64,000 nt of DNA from Bacillota bacterium (GCA_023410025.1 JAEYQM010000030.1:1-64000); one strand, 5' to 3'. Shown: positions 33,781 through 43,410, numbered from the stretch's first letter. Notes: generated from the letters alone by a model not told the origin. Translations and numbers: made by a program.

Positions 33781-33795
33781 AAAACGCTTACATTA
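33781..33795 (-). promoter_or_regulatory. cre-like site 2 between oppA and trpS
   Basis: Minus-strand ATGTAAGCGTTTTAT, the same pattern with the same single mismatch as site 1, in opposite orientation about 56 bases away. Confidence 0.4.
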
Positions 33796-33839
33796 CGCTT
33801 TTTAAAAAATTGCTAGAATTTTGTAAGTTATTAAATTTC

Positions 33840-33867
33840 TTGATTTTTATTAAAAAAAAGTTATAAT
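33840..33867 (+). promoter_or_regulatory. promoter of trpS
   Basis: TTGATT (33840-33845), 16-base spacer, TATAAT (33862-33867). No T-box element is present in the short leader. Confidence 0.6.
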
Positions 33868-33902
33868 ATACTTATTGAATTATATTCATAAGGAGCGAAA
33901 TT

Positions 33903-34898
33903 ATGAAAATTGTACTATCTGGAGTTAAACCTACTGGGGTTCCAACTCTTGGAAATTATCTTGGAGCCCTAAAAAACTTTGTTAAGTTGCAAAACCAAAT
34001 GAAGGATCACGAATTCTTTATTTTTGTTGCTGACCTTCACGCTATAACAGTCCCACAAGACCCAAAGGAATTGGAAGAAAATATTAAAAATGTTGCCGCT
34101 TTATATATGGCATGTGGACTTGATACAGATAACTTAACATTATTTATCCAATCTGAAGTTCATGAACACGCTGAAATCGGTTATGTAATGCAATCTTTAG
34201 CATATATGGGTGAACTTGAAAGAATGACTCAATATAAAGAGAAATCACAAAAACAAGTAAGTGGTGTTACTTCTGCTTTATTTACATACCCTACATTAAT
34301 GGCAGGAGACATCTTATTATATAATACAAATTATGTACCTGTTGGTGATGATCAAGTGCAACATCTTGAAATAACACGTGATCTTGCAACACGTTTCAAC
34401 AATCGTTATGGAAATCATTTTATTATCCCTGAAGCATTAGTTAATAAAACAGCTGCAAGAATCATGGATCTACAAAACCCTACCAAGAAAATGGATAAAT
34501 CAGCAGAAAACCCAAAAGGATGTATTTTCTTACTTGAACCTATTGAAAGTATTCGAAAGAAAATTAAATCAGCAGTTACAGATACTGAAGGAAAAATTTA
34601 TTATAACAAAGAAACAAAACCAGGAATTAGCAATCTAATGACAATTTATTCAGCCATCACAGGTTTATCATTTGATGAAATAACTGCAAAATATGAGGGT
34701 TCAGGTTATGGTAAATTTAAAGAAGAACTTGCTGAAATAGTATGCGAAGAAATCCTAAAAGTTCAAGAAGGATATAAAAAATGGTATGGTTCTGAGGAAC
34801 TAAATCAACTATTAAACGAAGGACAAGCAAGAGCATCAATGGTTGCTAGAAACAATCTAAGAAAAATATATACAAAAATGGGTCTACAAAGAAAGTAA
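33903..34898 (+). CDS. trpS: tryptophan-tRNA ligase
   Basis: Class I synthetase charging tRNA-Trp, 331 residues. GVKPTGVPTLGNYLGAL (HIGH-like motif TLGN) at the N-terminus, VPVGDDQVQHLEITRDLA in the middle and the KMSKS-like KMDKSAENPKG motif. AAGGAG precedes the ATG. Monocistronic, with promoter and terminator. All Trp codons in the window are TGG, so no UGA recoding accompanies it. Confidence 0.96.
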   Translation: MKIVLSGVKPTGVPTLGNYLGALKNFVKLQNQMKDHEFFIFVADLHAITVPQDPKELEENIKNVAALYMACGLDTDNLTLFIQSEVHEHAEIGYVMQSLAYMGELERMTQYKEKSQKQVSGVTSALFTYPTLMAGDILLYNTNYVPVGDDQVQHLEITRDLATRFNNRYGNHFIIPEALVNKTAARIMDLQNPTKKMDKSAENPKGCIFLLEPIESIRKKIKSAVTDTEGKIYYNKETKPGISNLMTIYSAITGLSFDEITAKYEGSGYGKFKEELAEIVCEEILKVQEGYKKWYGSEELNQLLNEGQARASMVARNNLRKIYTKMGLQRK

Positions 34899-34958
34899 TT
34901 AAAAACTTTAAATAAAAGTATTATCTATTTAAATAATCAAAATTTTATTTAAAAAAAT

Positions 34959-35004
34959 AGAAAGGTGTGATTCGCTAAATTTATTAGCAATCATACCTTT
35001 TTTT
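34959..35004. terminator. bidirectional terminator between trpS and the germination operon
   Basis: Stem AAAGGTGTGATT / AATCATACCTTT with further inner pairing (GCTAA/TTAGC), flanked by A7 and T7 runs so that it can act in both directions. Confidence 0.85.
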
Positions 35005-35070
35005 ATATACGTTCTTTACATATAAAGCGCCCATTTAATTTTTATAACAAACTTTTATTGTATAAAATAT

Positions 35071-35289
35071 TTATTTTTCCCACGTTAGACCTATTTTTCT
35101 CATAAAATCATCTATTACCTTTACAACCGTAGGTAACTCAATACCAAAGTATAAGCATATTGTGACAAATAAACTAATGTTAAACATTACTAAAAATATT
35201 ATTATTTCCTTTTTAGCCTTTAATTTTAAAAGAGGCAAAAAATCTAACAAAAAAACAGCAACAAATGCTATAAAAATCGCTAAAAACAT
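35071..35289 (-). CDS. small membrane protein ending the gerA operon
   Basis: A 72-residue protein with two hydrophobic helices (about 2-22 and 29-50) and a short charged C-terminal tail. Family not recognised. Its ATG overlaps the gerB-type stop codon (TAATG), so it is translated with the receptor genes. A fourth small membrane subunit has been described for some germinant receptors (GerD-class subunits); whether this is one is inference from position and topology. Confidence 0.65.
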   Translation of the reverse strand: MFLAIFIAFVAVFLLDFLPLLKLKAKKEIIIFLVMFNISLFVTICLYFGIELPTVVKVIDDFMRKIGLTWEK

Positions 35290-36404
35290 TATGTTACCTT
35301 CTTTCTTTTAAAAAGCATAAAAACAGAAAAGATTACAGGAAACACTACCTGAGGAAAAAAGAATAGTATTGATACGCTGTTTCTTGAATAAATAATATGA
35401 TCAACTTGATTTGCAGATATGTTAATTGCTATAAAACATGCAAAAATACCCAATATATATACTAAATGTCTTGTTTCTTTTAAATTAAAAACTGTTTTTA
35501 TTGATAATATAGTTACATAGAAAAATAGTGAAGCTTTTAAAAATAATAAACCTGTAAAGATAACAGTAAATAAGATATCCATTCTACTAAATATTTCTTC
35601 AATATTAATTAGTTGAAAGGCAACAAGTGATGGCGAAGAAAATAGTGAGAAAGTTTCTCCTAATACAGCAATATCTCTTACTGTAATTAATAAATAAATA
35701 AACCCGCCAATTATATAACCCAAAAATAAATATTTTCTTGCTTTCTTATTTTCATTTTTAAGATATTGATGAATCATAAGTACTACCACCAACTCACCAA
35801 AAGGAACATTTAAAACAAGAAAAGCTCCTTGGAAATAACTTTTTTTGGAAAGATTAAATACTGGAAGTAGATTTGTAATATCAGCCTCTTTAAGTAAAAA
35901 AAACATTATTGTTCCAGCAATGACAACTGATGAAATTACAAATATCTTACTATATCTTGTTGTTGTTGAAATACCATTCTTAACTCCCATACAACAAGGC
36001 ACGATTGCCACTAACAAAATTACAGGAAGCGGAGTTTCATTAATCATGGTTGATTGTGTAAAGTAGCCTAAATCTCTAACATTAAATGATGTTAACAATA
36101 TAAAAAACAAAATATATATAAATCCAATAACTTTTCCAATAATTTTACCAAATAAATCCTCACATATCTGAAGATAATTTTTATCTGGATATTTTTTCAT
36201 ATAACAATTATATATAAATAATATAGGGATAAAACCAATTATTGCGATAATTATGCCAATCCACGCCTCATTATATAAAACTCCAGATATAACAGCATTT
36301 AGAATCGTAGAGGATTGAATAATACAAATAATTGTAAATAGAAATTGTGTCGATGTAATTGTATGTTTACTGTTCACCCGATCCACCCCAATCAACAATT
36401 TCAT
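35289..36404 (-). CDS. gerAB: spore germinant receptor B subunit (GerAB-type permease)
   Basis: GerAB/APC-superfamily membrane protein of the spore inner membrane, about 371 residues with ten predicted helices. Seen: ITSTQFLFTIICIIQSS near the N-terminus, the NETPLPVILL and FGELVVVLMI segments and a basic C-terminus. It forms the ligand-binding subunit of the germinant receptor. ATG 36404 overlaps the gerC stop by 38 bases; a GTG at 36377 with GGGGTGG upstream is an equally possible start giving 362 residues. Confidence 0.88.
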   Translation of the reverse strand: MKLLIGVDRVNSKHTITSTQFLFTIICIIQSSTILNAVISGVLYNEAWIGIIIAIIGFIPILFIYNCYMKKYPDKNYLQICEDLFGKIIGKVIGFIYILFFILLTSFNVRDLGYFTQSTMINETPLPVILLVAIVPCCMGVKNGISTTTRYSKIFVISSVVIAGTIMFFLLKEADITNLLPVFNLSKKSYFQGAFLVLNVPFGELVVVLMIHQYLKNENKKARKYLFLGYIIGGFIYLLITVRDIAVLGETFSLFSSPSLVAFQLINIEEIFSRMDILFTVIFTGLLFLKASLFFYVTILSIKTVFNLKETRHLVYILGIFACFIAINISANQVDHIIYSRNSVSILFFFPQVVFPVIFSVFMLFKRKKVT

Positions 36405-37539
36405 ATATTTGTCCTACGTTACTGATTTTTACATTTACTTCAACTTCTAGGTTTAAATTTTTAAATACTTCATCCCAATTATCTTCAATTAGTTTATATT
36501 TTTTTGGATGATATTTATATACCATTGAGTTAATATTAAAAAAATCACTATTCATATTCTTAGCTTCATCCATTGTTTTATATATTCGTTTTTTTATTTC
36601 TTCTTTAGCCATTTCTTTTAAGGTTTTTTCAACAAACTCTAGAGTTATTTCTTTAAAACCCACCAGTTCTAGAATAACTAGTTCCAATTCAATCTTTACA
36701 TTTAAACTTACCTTATCATTTTCTATTTTTACCTTTTTACTTGATCTAGAATTTCTTATAAAGTATGTTACTTTTTGATTTTCATTTTTTGACACAAAAC
36801 TAGCCCTAGAAACTTTATCAGCCAAAATAATATATCCTAGAAAATCATCAAAAGGCAATTCATTAATAAGTTTTCCACTCTTAATAACAGCAAGTCCTGT
36901 GAATTTAAACTCATTTTGGTCTCTTACTTTTTCAAATTTTCCAATTGGTACAAGTATGGCCCTGTTATGATTACTTCCCGCATTTACCATGTCAATAAGA
37001 TTTACCATATAATGTTTTGATGAATTTCTAAGTTCTCCAATTGTTTCATAGATAAATTCACTTGGTGATTTATTCCCCTTTAATTCCGCAGTTAATATAT
37101 CTTTTGCTTTACCGTTTGAAAACAAAAAAATGTTATCCACACGAAAATCATTATCCCTAATTGATGAATTAACATAATCAGCAATCCCCTCCATACCAAT
37201 CTCTTCACTAAAGATTATAACTTTATTATGTTGTAGAAATAACTGTCTATTTTTATTTAGATTAATTATACTAATTCCTTCAGCAACATTTGTACATGTT
37301 GTTGAAAAAATTAATGATTCTGTATTTTTATCACTATTACCTTGACCGGTTTCATTGCTGGCACTTGTATTGATTACGTAGACTGTTAGTTCTATCTTGT
37401 TTTCTTCATTTTCTGCTTTATCTATTGCCATACCAATAACAATAAATATTTTTGTTAATTCATGTTTATCCCAACACCCAGTTAATATAAATAGATTAAA
37501 CAATAAAACAAAAGCAAGTAATATTTTTCTATAATTCAT
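36367..37539 (-). CDS. gerAC: spore germinant receptor C subunit (GerAC-type lipoprotein)
   Basis: Lipoprotein subunit, 390 residues. Signal peptide with lipobox LTGC (Cys22) followed by the WDKHEL motif typical of GerC proteins, then the N-terminal domain and the Spore_GerAC C-terminal domain (FKFTGLAVIKSGKL, then VELELVILE-like strands). ATG 37539 with AGGAGGATC is preferred to the longer frame. It overlaps the gerAA end by 11 bases. The substrate germinant cannot be read from sequence. Confidence 0.9.
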   Translation of the reverse strand: MNYRKILLAFVLLFNLFILTGCWDKHELTKIFIVIGMAIDKAENEENKIELTVYVINTSASNETGQGNSDKNTESLIFSTTCTNVAEGISIINLNKNRQLFLQHNKVIIFSEEIGMEGIADYVNSSIRDNDFRVDNIFLFSNGKAKDILTAELKGNKSPSEFIYETIGELRNSSKHYMVNLIDMVNAGSNHNRAILVPIGKFEKVRDQNEFKFTGLAVIKSGKLINELPFDDFLGYIILADKVSRASFVSKNENQKVTYFIRNSRSSKKVKIENDKVSLNVKIELELVILELVGFKEITLEFVEKTLKEMAKEEIKKRIYKTMDEAKNMNSDFFNINSMVYKYHPKKYKLIEDNWDEVFKNLNLEVEVNVKISNVGQIYEIVDWGGSGEQ

Positions 37540-39118
37540 TAACTTGATCCTCCTGATTTTTATCTTCATCTGTAAATGGCCTAAAGGCAATTTTACGAGT
37601 CTTTTGTCTTATATTGTCATTGACAGCAATATTTGCAGGTCTTTTTCTAAATAACCAAACAGGGTCTCTAATTATTGCATCCTTTTGTAAAGATGGGTTT
37701 GTAAAACCTGAAAAGAAAGTCACTCCAAATGAAGTAAGTGTAGCTAAGTGAACAATTATTATTAATGACCCAATTGCAAATCCATATAAACCCAATATAG
37801 ATGATGTGATAATTAGAAACCATCTTAATATAAAGGTTGACTCGTTTTTGTGTGGTATTAAGAAACCTGATACAGCAGTCATTGCAATAGCAATAACGGT
37901 TGGAGCCCCTACAATACCTGCTGAAACAGCCGCTTCTCCCATGATCAGAGCCCCTACAATACTTACAGATTGGCCAACTGGTTTAGGCATTCTTACCCCA
38001 GCTTCTTTAATAATTTCAAAAGCAAATAACATTCCAATAACCTCCAAAAACATTGGAAATGGGGTGTTTTCACTTGCTTTAGTTATTGTAATAAGCAGTT
38101 TAGTTGGTATTAGTTCTTTATGAAAAGAAGTAAGGGCAATAAATAAAGCAGGCGTTGATACGGTTAAGAAATAACCTATATACCTTATAAATCGTAAACA
38201 ACTAGCGTATATTGGTCTAGTATAATAATCTTCAGAAGATTGGAACCCCTCAACGAATAACATAGGTACTGTTATTACTATTGGTGTACAATCAACAACA
38301 ATTGCTACTCTTCCTTCTAAAATATTAGCGCATACAACGTCAGGCTTTTCAGTATAGGCTATTGTAGAAAATGGAGAAAATGGAGCATCTTCAATATATT
38401 GTTCTATATAACTGGATTCAAAAATAGCATCAGTCTCAATTTTTTCTAATCTACTTTTTACTCTTTTTAAAACATCTTTATTAACAACATCCTCTATGTA
38501 AACAATCATAATTGAAGTTCTTGTTCTTGTACCAATTACCATAGCTTCCACTCTTAAACTATCAGTTTTTATTCTTCTTCTAATTAATGAAGTGTTGGTT
38601 ATAATATTTTCAGTAAAGCCTTCTCTAGGACCTCTTACAACAGTATCGGTTTGAGGTTCACTAATTGATCTTTTTTCCCAACCCTTTGTATCCATACATA
38701 AGATTTTTTCATTATCATTTATAATCAAAATAGTATTTCCTGATAAAACTTCGGAAATTGAATCTTCAATTGTATTTGCTATTTTTGTTTTAATTACATA
38801 TGAAAGCTTTGTATCAATAAAATTAATAATATCATCACCAATAGTTTTATCTAAACCTATGATTGGTTTCATAATGCTTTGTGCTATAAACATATTGTTT
38901 ACCAATCCATCTATATAAACAATGCATGCTTTTAAATTTTCATCTTCAGATATTTGAAAATGACGAAATACTATATCAGGAGATTCTCCCATTATATCTT
39001 TTATTAAATCTATGTTTTCTTTTAATGTTTTTTTATTTTGGGTCTTTTGCTTTTCTTCACCAGTTTTTTTACTTATGTTTTTAAGGTAACTTATTTTTTT
39101 GCTTATATTTCTAAACAT
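37529..39118 (-). CDS. gerAA: spore germinant receptor A subunit (GerAA-type)
   Basis: GerAA family, 529 residues. Large N-terminal soluble part (about 1-280, with DTVVRGPREGFTENIITN and TRTRTSIMIVYIEDV), then about five membrane helices with RMPKPVGQSVSIVGALIMGEAAV, the family signature, and PHKNESTFILRWFLI. Subunit of the pentameric ion-channel-like germinant receptor. The long frame opens at TTG 39151; ATG 39118 with GGAG seven bases before is preferred. A forespore (sigma-G) promoter is expected, but none was convincingly seen. Confidence 0.93.
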   Translation of the reverse strand: MFRNISKKISYLKNISKKTGEEKQKTQNKKTLKENIDLIKDIMGESPDIVFRHFQISEDENLKACIVYIDGLVNNMFIAQSIMKPIIGLDKTIGDDIINFIDTKLSYVIKTKIANTIEDSISEVLSGNTILIINDNEKILCMDTKGWEKRSISEPQTDTVVRGPREGFTENIITNTSLIRRRIKTDSLRVEAMVIGTRTRTSIMIVYIEDVVNKDVLKRVKSRLEKIETDAIFESSYIEQYIEDAPFSPFSTIAYTEKPDVVCANILEGRVAIVVDCTPIVITVPMLFVEGFQSSEDYYTRPIYASCLRFIRYIGYFLTVSTPALFIALTSFHKELIPTKLLITITKASENTPFPMFLEVIGMLFAFEIIKEAGVRMPKPVGQSVSIVGALIMGEAAVSAGIVGAPTVIAIAMTAVSGFLIPHKNESTFILRWFLIITSSILGLYGFAIGSLIIIVHLATLTSFGVTFFSGFTNPSLQKDAIIRDPVWLFRKRPANIAVNDNIRQKTRKIAFRPFTDEDKNQEDQVNEL

Positions 39119-39165
39119 AGCATCACTCCATTTTTTTATATTATTTACCAAAAAAAGAAATGTAT

Positions 39166-39194
39166 TAAAAAAAGAGCAGTTGCAAAACTGCTCT
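39166..39194 (-). terminator. terminator of tyrS
   Basis: Minus-strand stem AGAGCAGT / ACTGCTCT followed by T7; the tyrS TAG stop lies in the stem. Confidence 0.85.
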
Positions 39195-40446
39195 AGTGTT
39201 TAATTAAATAATAATTTTTCTTTCCTCTTCTGATAACTGTGAATAATCCACCAATTGAATTTTGTTTGTTTACAATAAATTCTAAATCATTTACTAATTC
39301 ACCATTAATTGAAACAGCATTATTTTTAATAAATTCTCTTGCTTCACGTTTTGAAGATGCTGCTTTTACTTCAACTAATACATCTACTAAATTTTTATCC
39401 TCAGTAAGTTCGATTGAATTTACATCTTTAAAACATACTTTAATATCTTCGACATTTAATTCTTTAATGTTTCCACTAAATAAAGCTTCTGTTAGTTTTT
39501 TAGCATTATTTAAGGCTTCTTTACCATGAACCATTGTTACAACTTCTTCGGCTAAAACTTTTTGAGCCTCACGTAAATGTGGTTCATTAATTACTTTTTC
39601 TTCTAATGCTTTTATTTCATCAAATGTTAAGAAAGTATAGTATTTTAATAATTTAACAACATCACTATCAGCTGTGTTAATAAAGAATTGGTACATTTCA
39701 TATGGAGATGTTTTCTTTTCATCTAACCATACAGCTCCACTTTCAGTTTTACCATATTTTGTTCCATCACTTTTTGTAATTAATGGAATAGTTAGACCAA
39801 ATACTTTAGCATCACTTCCCTCTGATTTACGAATTAATTCCATACCAGCTGTAATATTTCCCCATTGATCTTGGCCACCAATTTGTAATTCACATTTTAA
39901 ATCTTTATCTTGGTAAAGTTTCAAGAAGTCAATTGATTGCATTATCATATATGAGAATTCTAAGTATGTTAATCCTGAATCAATTCTTGATTTAACAGAT
40001 TCTTTGGCAAGCATGTAATTTAAATTAAAATGTTTTCCATAATCTCTCCACATTTCAATTGCACTTAGTTTACTTAACCAATCATAATTATCTAAAGCAA
40101 ACGCTGTTTTATTATCAAATGGAATAAATTTTGCAAATTGTTCTTTAAATAATCTGCTCCATTCTTTAACAATATCCACACTATTCATTGATCTTTGTGT
40201 AGTTTTCCCACTTGGATCACCAATTAAACCAGTTCCTCCACCAGTTAACGCAATTACTCTATGTCCTGCTTTATGAAATCTAAGTAGGGTAACAATTGGC
40301 AATAATGAACCAATATGCATACTATCAGCAGTTGGATCAAATCCACAGTATAAAGTAATCGGTGTTTTTAATCTTTCTCTTAATTCTTCTTCGTTAATAA
40401 TATCGTAAATTAATCCACGCCATCTTAACTCATTTAATAAATCCAT
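39193..40446 (-). CDS. tyrS: tyrosine-tRNA ligase
   Basis: Class I synthetase charging tRNA-Tyr, 417 residues from ATG 40446 (AAAGGAGG upstream; 14 upstream codons are spurious). Motifs: CGFDPTADSMHIGSLLP (HIGH), QIGGQDQWGNI, KSDGTKYGKTESGAVW (KMSKS-like), and a C-terminal S4 domain. Regulated by the T-box leader. The ccpA-tyrS neighbourhood is also seen in Bacillus. Confidence 0.96.
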   Translation of the reverse strand: MDLLNELRWRGLIYDIINEEELRERLKTPITLYCGFDPTADSMHIGSLLPIVTLLRFHKAGHRVIALTGGGTGLIGDPSGKTTQRSMNSVDIVKEWSRLFKEQFAKFIPFDNKTAFALDNYDWLSKLSAIEMWRDYGKHFNLNYMLAKESVKSRIDSGLTYLEFSYMIMQSIDFLKLYQDKDLKCELQIGGQDQWGNITAGMELIRKSEGSDAKVFGLTIPLITKSDGTKYGKTESGAVWLDEKKTSPYEMYQFFINTADSDVVKLLKYYTFLTFDEIKALEEKVINEPHLREAQKVLAEEVVTMVHGKEALNNAKKLTEALFSGNIKELNVEDIKVCFKDVNSIELTEDKNLVDVLVEVKAASSKREAREFIKNNAVSINGELVNDLEFIVNKQNSIGGLFTVIRRGKKNYYLIKH

Positions 40447-40471
40447 TTTATTTCCTCCTTTAAGTATAAAA

Positions 40472-40618
40472 AAAGTCCTTATAAACATAAGGACTGTAAT
40501 TACAGCGGTACCACCTTAATTCATCTTACGATGCACTCATAAAAAGTAAAACTCATAAGATGTAATTCTAATTATATTACCTAATAGTTTTCACCGTCCA
40601 CTATCTCTCTAAAATAAT
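40472..40618 (-). promoter_or_regulatory. T-box riboswitch of tyrS
   Basis: T-box sequence GGTGGTACCGC on the minus strand (40505-40515). Terminator stem AGTCCTTAT / ATAAGGACT followed by T7 (40474-40495). A TAC (Tyr) triplet, candidate specifier, lies in GAATTACATCT at about 40560-40570. It senses uncharged tRNA-Tyr. Confidence 0.9.
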
Positions 40619-40619
40619 A

Positions 40620-40647
40620 AATATAATTATACTGCTTTCTTAATCAA
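40620..40647 (-). promoter_or_regulatory. promoter of the tyrS T-box transcript
   Basis: Minus-strand TTGATT (40642-40647), 16-base spacer, TATATT (40620-40625). Confidence 0.5.
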
Positions 40648-40663
40648 CGTTTTTATTTAATTG

Positions 40664-41650
40664 TTATTTAGTTGACTCTCTCCAGATAACTCTGTATTCA
40701 ACAAACACATTCTCTGGTTTAAACTCATCTGGGCTCTTCATAAGGTTTGTTAATTTTTCCATTGCTACGTTACCAATTTCATAAATTGGAGTTTCCACAC
40801 ATGTTAATTTAGGTAAAGATAATTCAGCATATCTGGTATTTTGGAAACCTATAACTTGCATATCTTCAGGAACCTTAATTCCCATTTTACTTGCAACATT
40901 CATTAATGAGATTGCCATAGAGTCGCGTACTGATAAAACAACCTCAGGAACAACTTTTTCTAAGAAATCTTTAAATTGCTTTTCATTAATCGATAAGTCT
41001 CCACTAGAACGTAAAACTTTAGGTTCTAAATTAGCTTCTTTCATTGCTCTATTATAGCCTTCTTCTTTAAATTCATTTACAGAATATTTATGTTCTGTAG
41101 TCATAAAGTAGACATTCTTATTGCCTCTACTTATCATTTCCTTAGTAATGCGATATGAACATTCTTCATTATCTATAGATACGCTACCGAAGTTCTTGCT
41201 CTTTGATAAAGCATTTACGAAAACAACAGGAACTGGAGTATGATCTATTAAGTGATAAATATCTGCTGTCATTTCATCATTCATGAATAAGATACCATCT
41301 ACACTTGATGCTATAATCTCTGACCATGATTCTAATTTATTTTCATCATCTTTTAATACAAAAAGACGAATTGAGTAACCATATTTTTTAGCACTATCGA
41401 CAATACCTTGGATCATTTCTGAAATAGAAGCCCTCAATATAGTTGGAACAACCACTGCTACAGTTGTAGATTTTCTACTTGCAAGTCCCCTAGCATTTGC
41501 ATTAGGTTTATATCCTTTTTCTTTAATAATTCTTAATACTTTATCTCTTGTTGCTTTTTTAACTTTTTCAGGATGATTTAATACCCTTGACACTGTTGCT
41601 AAACTTACTCCTGCAGCTCCTGCTATATCGTATATTTTGGCTTGATTCAT
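40664..41650 (-). CDS. ccpA: catabolite control protein A (LacI family)
   Basis: Global carbon regulator. N-terminal LacI-type helix-turn-helix (IYDIAGAAGVSLATVSRVLN, residues 6-25), hinge KPNANARGLASRKSTTVAVVVP closely matching CcpA, then a periplasmic-binding-protein-like effector core that in CcpA docks HPr-Ser-P. 328 residues, normal. GAGGTGAT precedes the ATG. It is the best candidate to bind the two cre-like sites upstream of oppA. CcpA rather than another LacI protein is chosen because of the hinge match and tyrS neighbourhood. Confidence 0.87.
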   Translation of the reverse strand: MNQAKIYDIAGAAGVSLATVSRVLNHPEKVKKATRDKVLRIIKEKGYKPNANARGLASRKSTTVAVVVPTILRASISEMIQGIVDSAKKYGYSIRLFVLKDDENKLESWSEIIASSVDGILFMNDEMTADIYHLIDHTPVPVVFVNALSKSKNFGSVSIDNEECSYRITKEMISRGNKNVYFMTTEHKYSVNEFKEEGYNRAMKEANLEPKVLRSSGDLSINEKQFKDFLEKVVPEVVLSVRDSMAISLMNVASKMGIKVPEDMQVIGFQNTRYAELSLPKLTCVETPIYEIGNVAMEKLTNLMKSPDEFKPENVFVEYRVIWRESTK

Positions 41651-41702
41651 CTAATCACCTCTTCTTTTTATATTCTTATTTTACCACACAATGAAAATTA
41701 TC

Positions 41703-42989
41703 TCAAGTGTTTTCACTTATAATTTTCAAAAAATCTTTCCTTATATTACCAGCACCCATATATACTACAACTATATCCTTAGATTCATTTAGAATCTTTT
41801 TTATTTTTCTATAACTATATTTTTCAAATCCACTAAATATACTTTTTACTTTTTTCTCTAAAATAAAACTTTTTTTCTCTCGTTTTGAAGTAAATGTTTT
41901 ACAAATATATTTGTTATTAATATCACTAAAACATTCTACAAACTCATCTTTAAGATTAATTGTTCTTGTATAGGTGTGTGGTTGGAATACTACATATATT
42001 TGTTTATTATAAAACCTGTATTTTATTGTCTCTAAACATTTTTTAATTTCTGTTGGATGATGAGAATAATCATCTACAATGATATTACTATTATATTTAT
42101 ATATTTGCATTCTTCTATTTGGAAGTTTATAATCACTAACTACTTTTTCTAAGTTATTTATATTTTTTCCCAACAATGAATAAACTAATACCGATGCCAT
42201 AAAATTAGACAGCATATAACCTTCAGTAAAAGGAACATTTATAAAGTGTTTTTTAGAAAATACAGTCAAAACAATTAGTGAACGTTCTTTATATTTTCGT
42301 ATTACTTCACAATATACATCACTTTTTTTATTAAATCCAAATGTATATTTCTTTTCATGTTTTATCTTACTTGCATATGGACAATCATTATTTACTATTA
42401 CTACTTTGCTTTTATCTGCTGCTTTTTGAAAAGAATTAAAAGTATCATCAATATTAACAAAAAAATCCGGATGATCAAAATCAATATTATTAATTACTAA
42501 ATAATCAAAATTAAATTTTAAAAAATTATTTTTATATTCACAGGCTTCAAATATTAAATATTTATAATCACTTTCACCAAACCCAGTCCCATCCCCAACA
42601 ATACTACATATTTTTTCATCTTTTAGTAATGTTGATAATAATTTAGTTGTTGTTGTTTTTCCATGAGTTCCACTTATCCCTACTTTAAAACAATTAAAAA
42701 ACTCTTCTATAAATTCTTGATAATAATAATGTTTATAATTTCGTTTTTTTATTTCTTTTACTTCGATATGATTTTCATCATATGCTTTACTTATAATATA
42801 TATTTTATCTTTAGTAATATTTTTTTTATTAAACTTTTCTATTTTAACATTTAAATTTTTTAAGATATCATCTGTAAAGAAAACTTCACTTACGTCACTA
42901 CCCGTAACTTCATGACCAAGTGAAGAAAGAACACCCGCAAGGGCTGCCATACCCGTACCCTTTATTCCAATTAAATGATATTTGCCCAT
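41703..42989 (-). CDS. murC: UDP-N-acetylmuramate-L-alanine ligase
   Basis: ATP-dependent ligase adding L-Ala to UDP-MurNAc in peptidoglycan synthesis. N-terminal Rossmann HLIGIKGTGMAALA, central P-loop GISGTHGKTTTTKLL, NNIDFDHPDFF, and the Mur-ligase C-domain with VDDYSHHPTEIK and VVFQPHTYTRT. 428 residues from ATG 42989 (AGGGG six bases upstream; a second ATG at 42995 abuts the GGGG). Unusually AT- and Asn/Lys-rich relative to neighbours, but intact. Confidence 0.94.
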   Translation of the reverse strand: MGKYHLIGIKGTGMAALAGVLSSLGHEVTGSDVSEVFFTDDILKNLNVKIEKFNKKNITKDKIYIISKAYDENHIEVKEIKKRNYKHYYYQEFIEEFFNCFKVGISGTHGKTTTTKLLSTLLKDEKICSIVGDGTGFGESDYKYLIFEACEYKNNFLKFNFDYLVINNIDFDHPDFFVNIDDTFNSFQKAADKSKVVIVNNDCPYASKIKHEKKYTFGFNKKSDVYCEVIRKYKERSLIVLTVFSKKHFINVPFTEGYMLSNFMASVLVYSLLGKNINNLEKVVSDYKLPNRRMQIYKYNSNIIVDDYSHHPTEIKKCLETIKYRFYNKQIYVVFQPHTYTRTINLKDEFVECFSDINNKYICKTFTSKREKKSFILEKKVKSIFSGFEKYSYRKIKKILNESKDIVVVYMGAGNIRKDFLKIISENT

Positions 42990-43034
42990 TTTCATCCCCT
43001 AGTTAATATATGTAATGGGCGTTAAAAAGGAAAC

Positions 43035-43058
43035 AAAAAAAAGCAGTTTCCTGCTTTC
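43035..43058 (-). terminator. terminator of rplS
   Basis: Minus-strand stem AAAGCAG-GAAA-CTGCTTT followed by T residues, directly after the rplS stop. Confidence 0.85.
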
Positions 43059-43059
43059 C

Positions 43060-43410
43060 TTATTGACGTTCTTTGATACGAGCTGCTTTAGCTGATAAAG
43101 TACGAATGTAATTTAATTTAGCACGTCTTACTTTACCTTTACGTAATACTACAATTGAACCAATGTTTGGAGTATGGATTGGGAAAGTTCTTTCCACACC
43201 AATTCCGTATGAGATTTTACGTACTGTGAAAGTTTCACTAACTCCACTTCCGCGTCTTTTAATTACTAATCCTTCGAATGCTTGTAGACGTTCGCGGTTA
43301 CCTTCTTCTTTAATCTTAACTAATACTTTTACAGTATCACCAGGACGAAATTCAGGCACATCTTTTTTAATGTATTCATTAGTAATTGCTGCGATTAATT
43401 GTTGACTCAT
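43060..43410 (-). CDS. rplS: 50S ribosomal protein L19
   Basis: Large-subunit protein at the subunit interface, 116 residues. Family segments: PEFRPGDTVKVLVKIKEEG, RLQAFEGLVIKRRGSG, ETFTVRKISYGIGVERTFPIHTP and RRAKLNYIR. GGAG precedes the ATG. It has its own promoter and a structured leader, although it also follows trmD. Confidence 0.97.
   Translation of the reverse strand: MSQQLIAAITNEYIKKDVPEFRPGDTVKVLVKIKEEGNRERLQAFEGLVIKRRGSGVSETFTVRKISYGIGVERTFPIHTPNIGSIVVLRKGKVRRAKLNYIRTLSAKAARIKERQ

Noticed and set aside
42997..43010. CATATATTA upstream of murC as a sporulation promoter
   Set aside because: No AC at the right distance, and murC is an essential vegetative gene; CATAnnnTA arises often by chance in AT-rich DNA.
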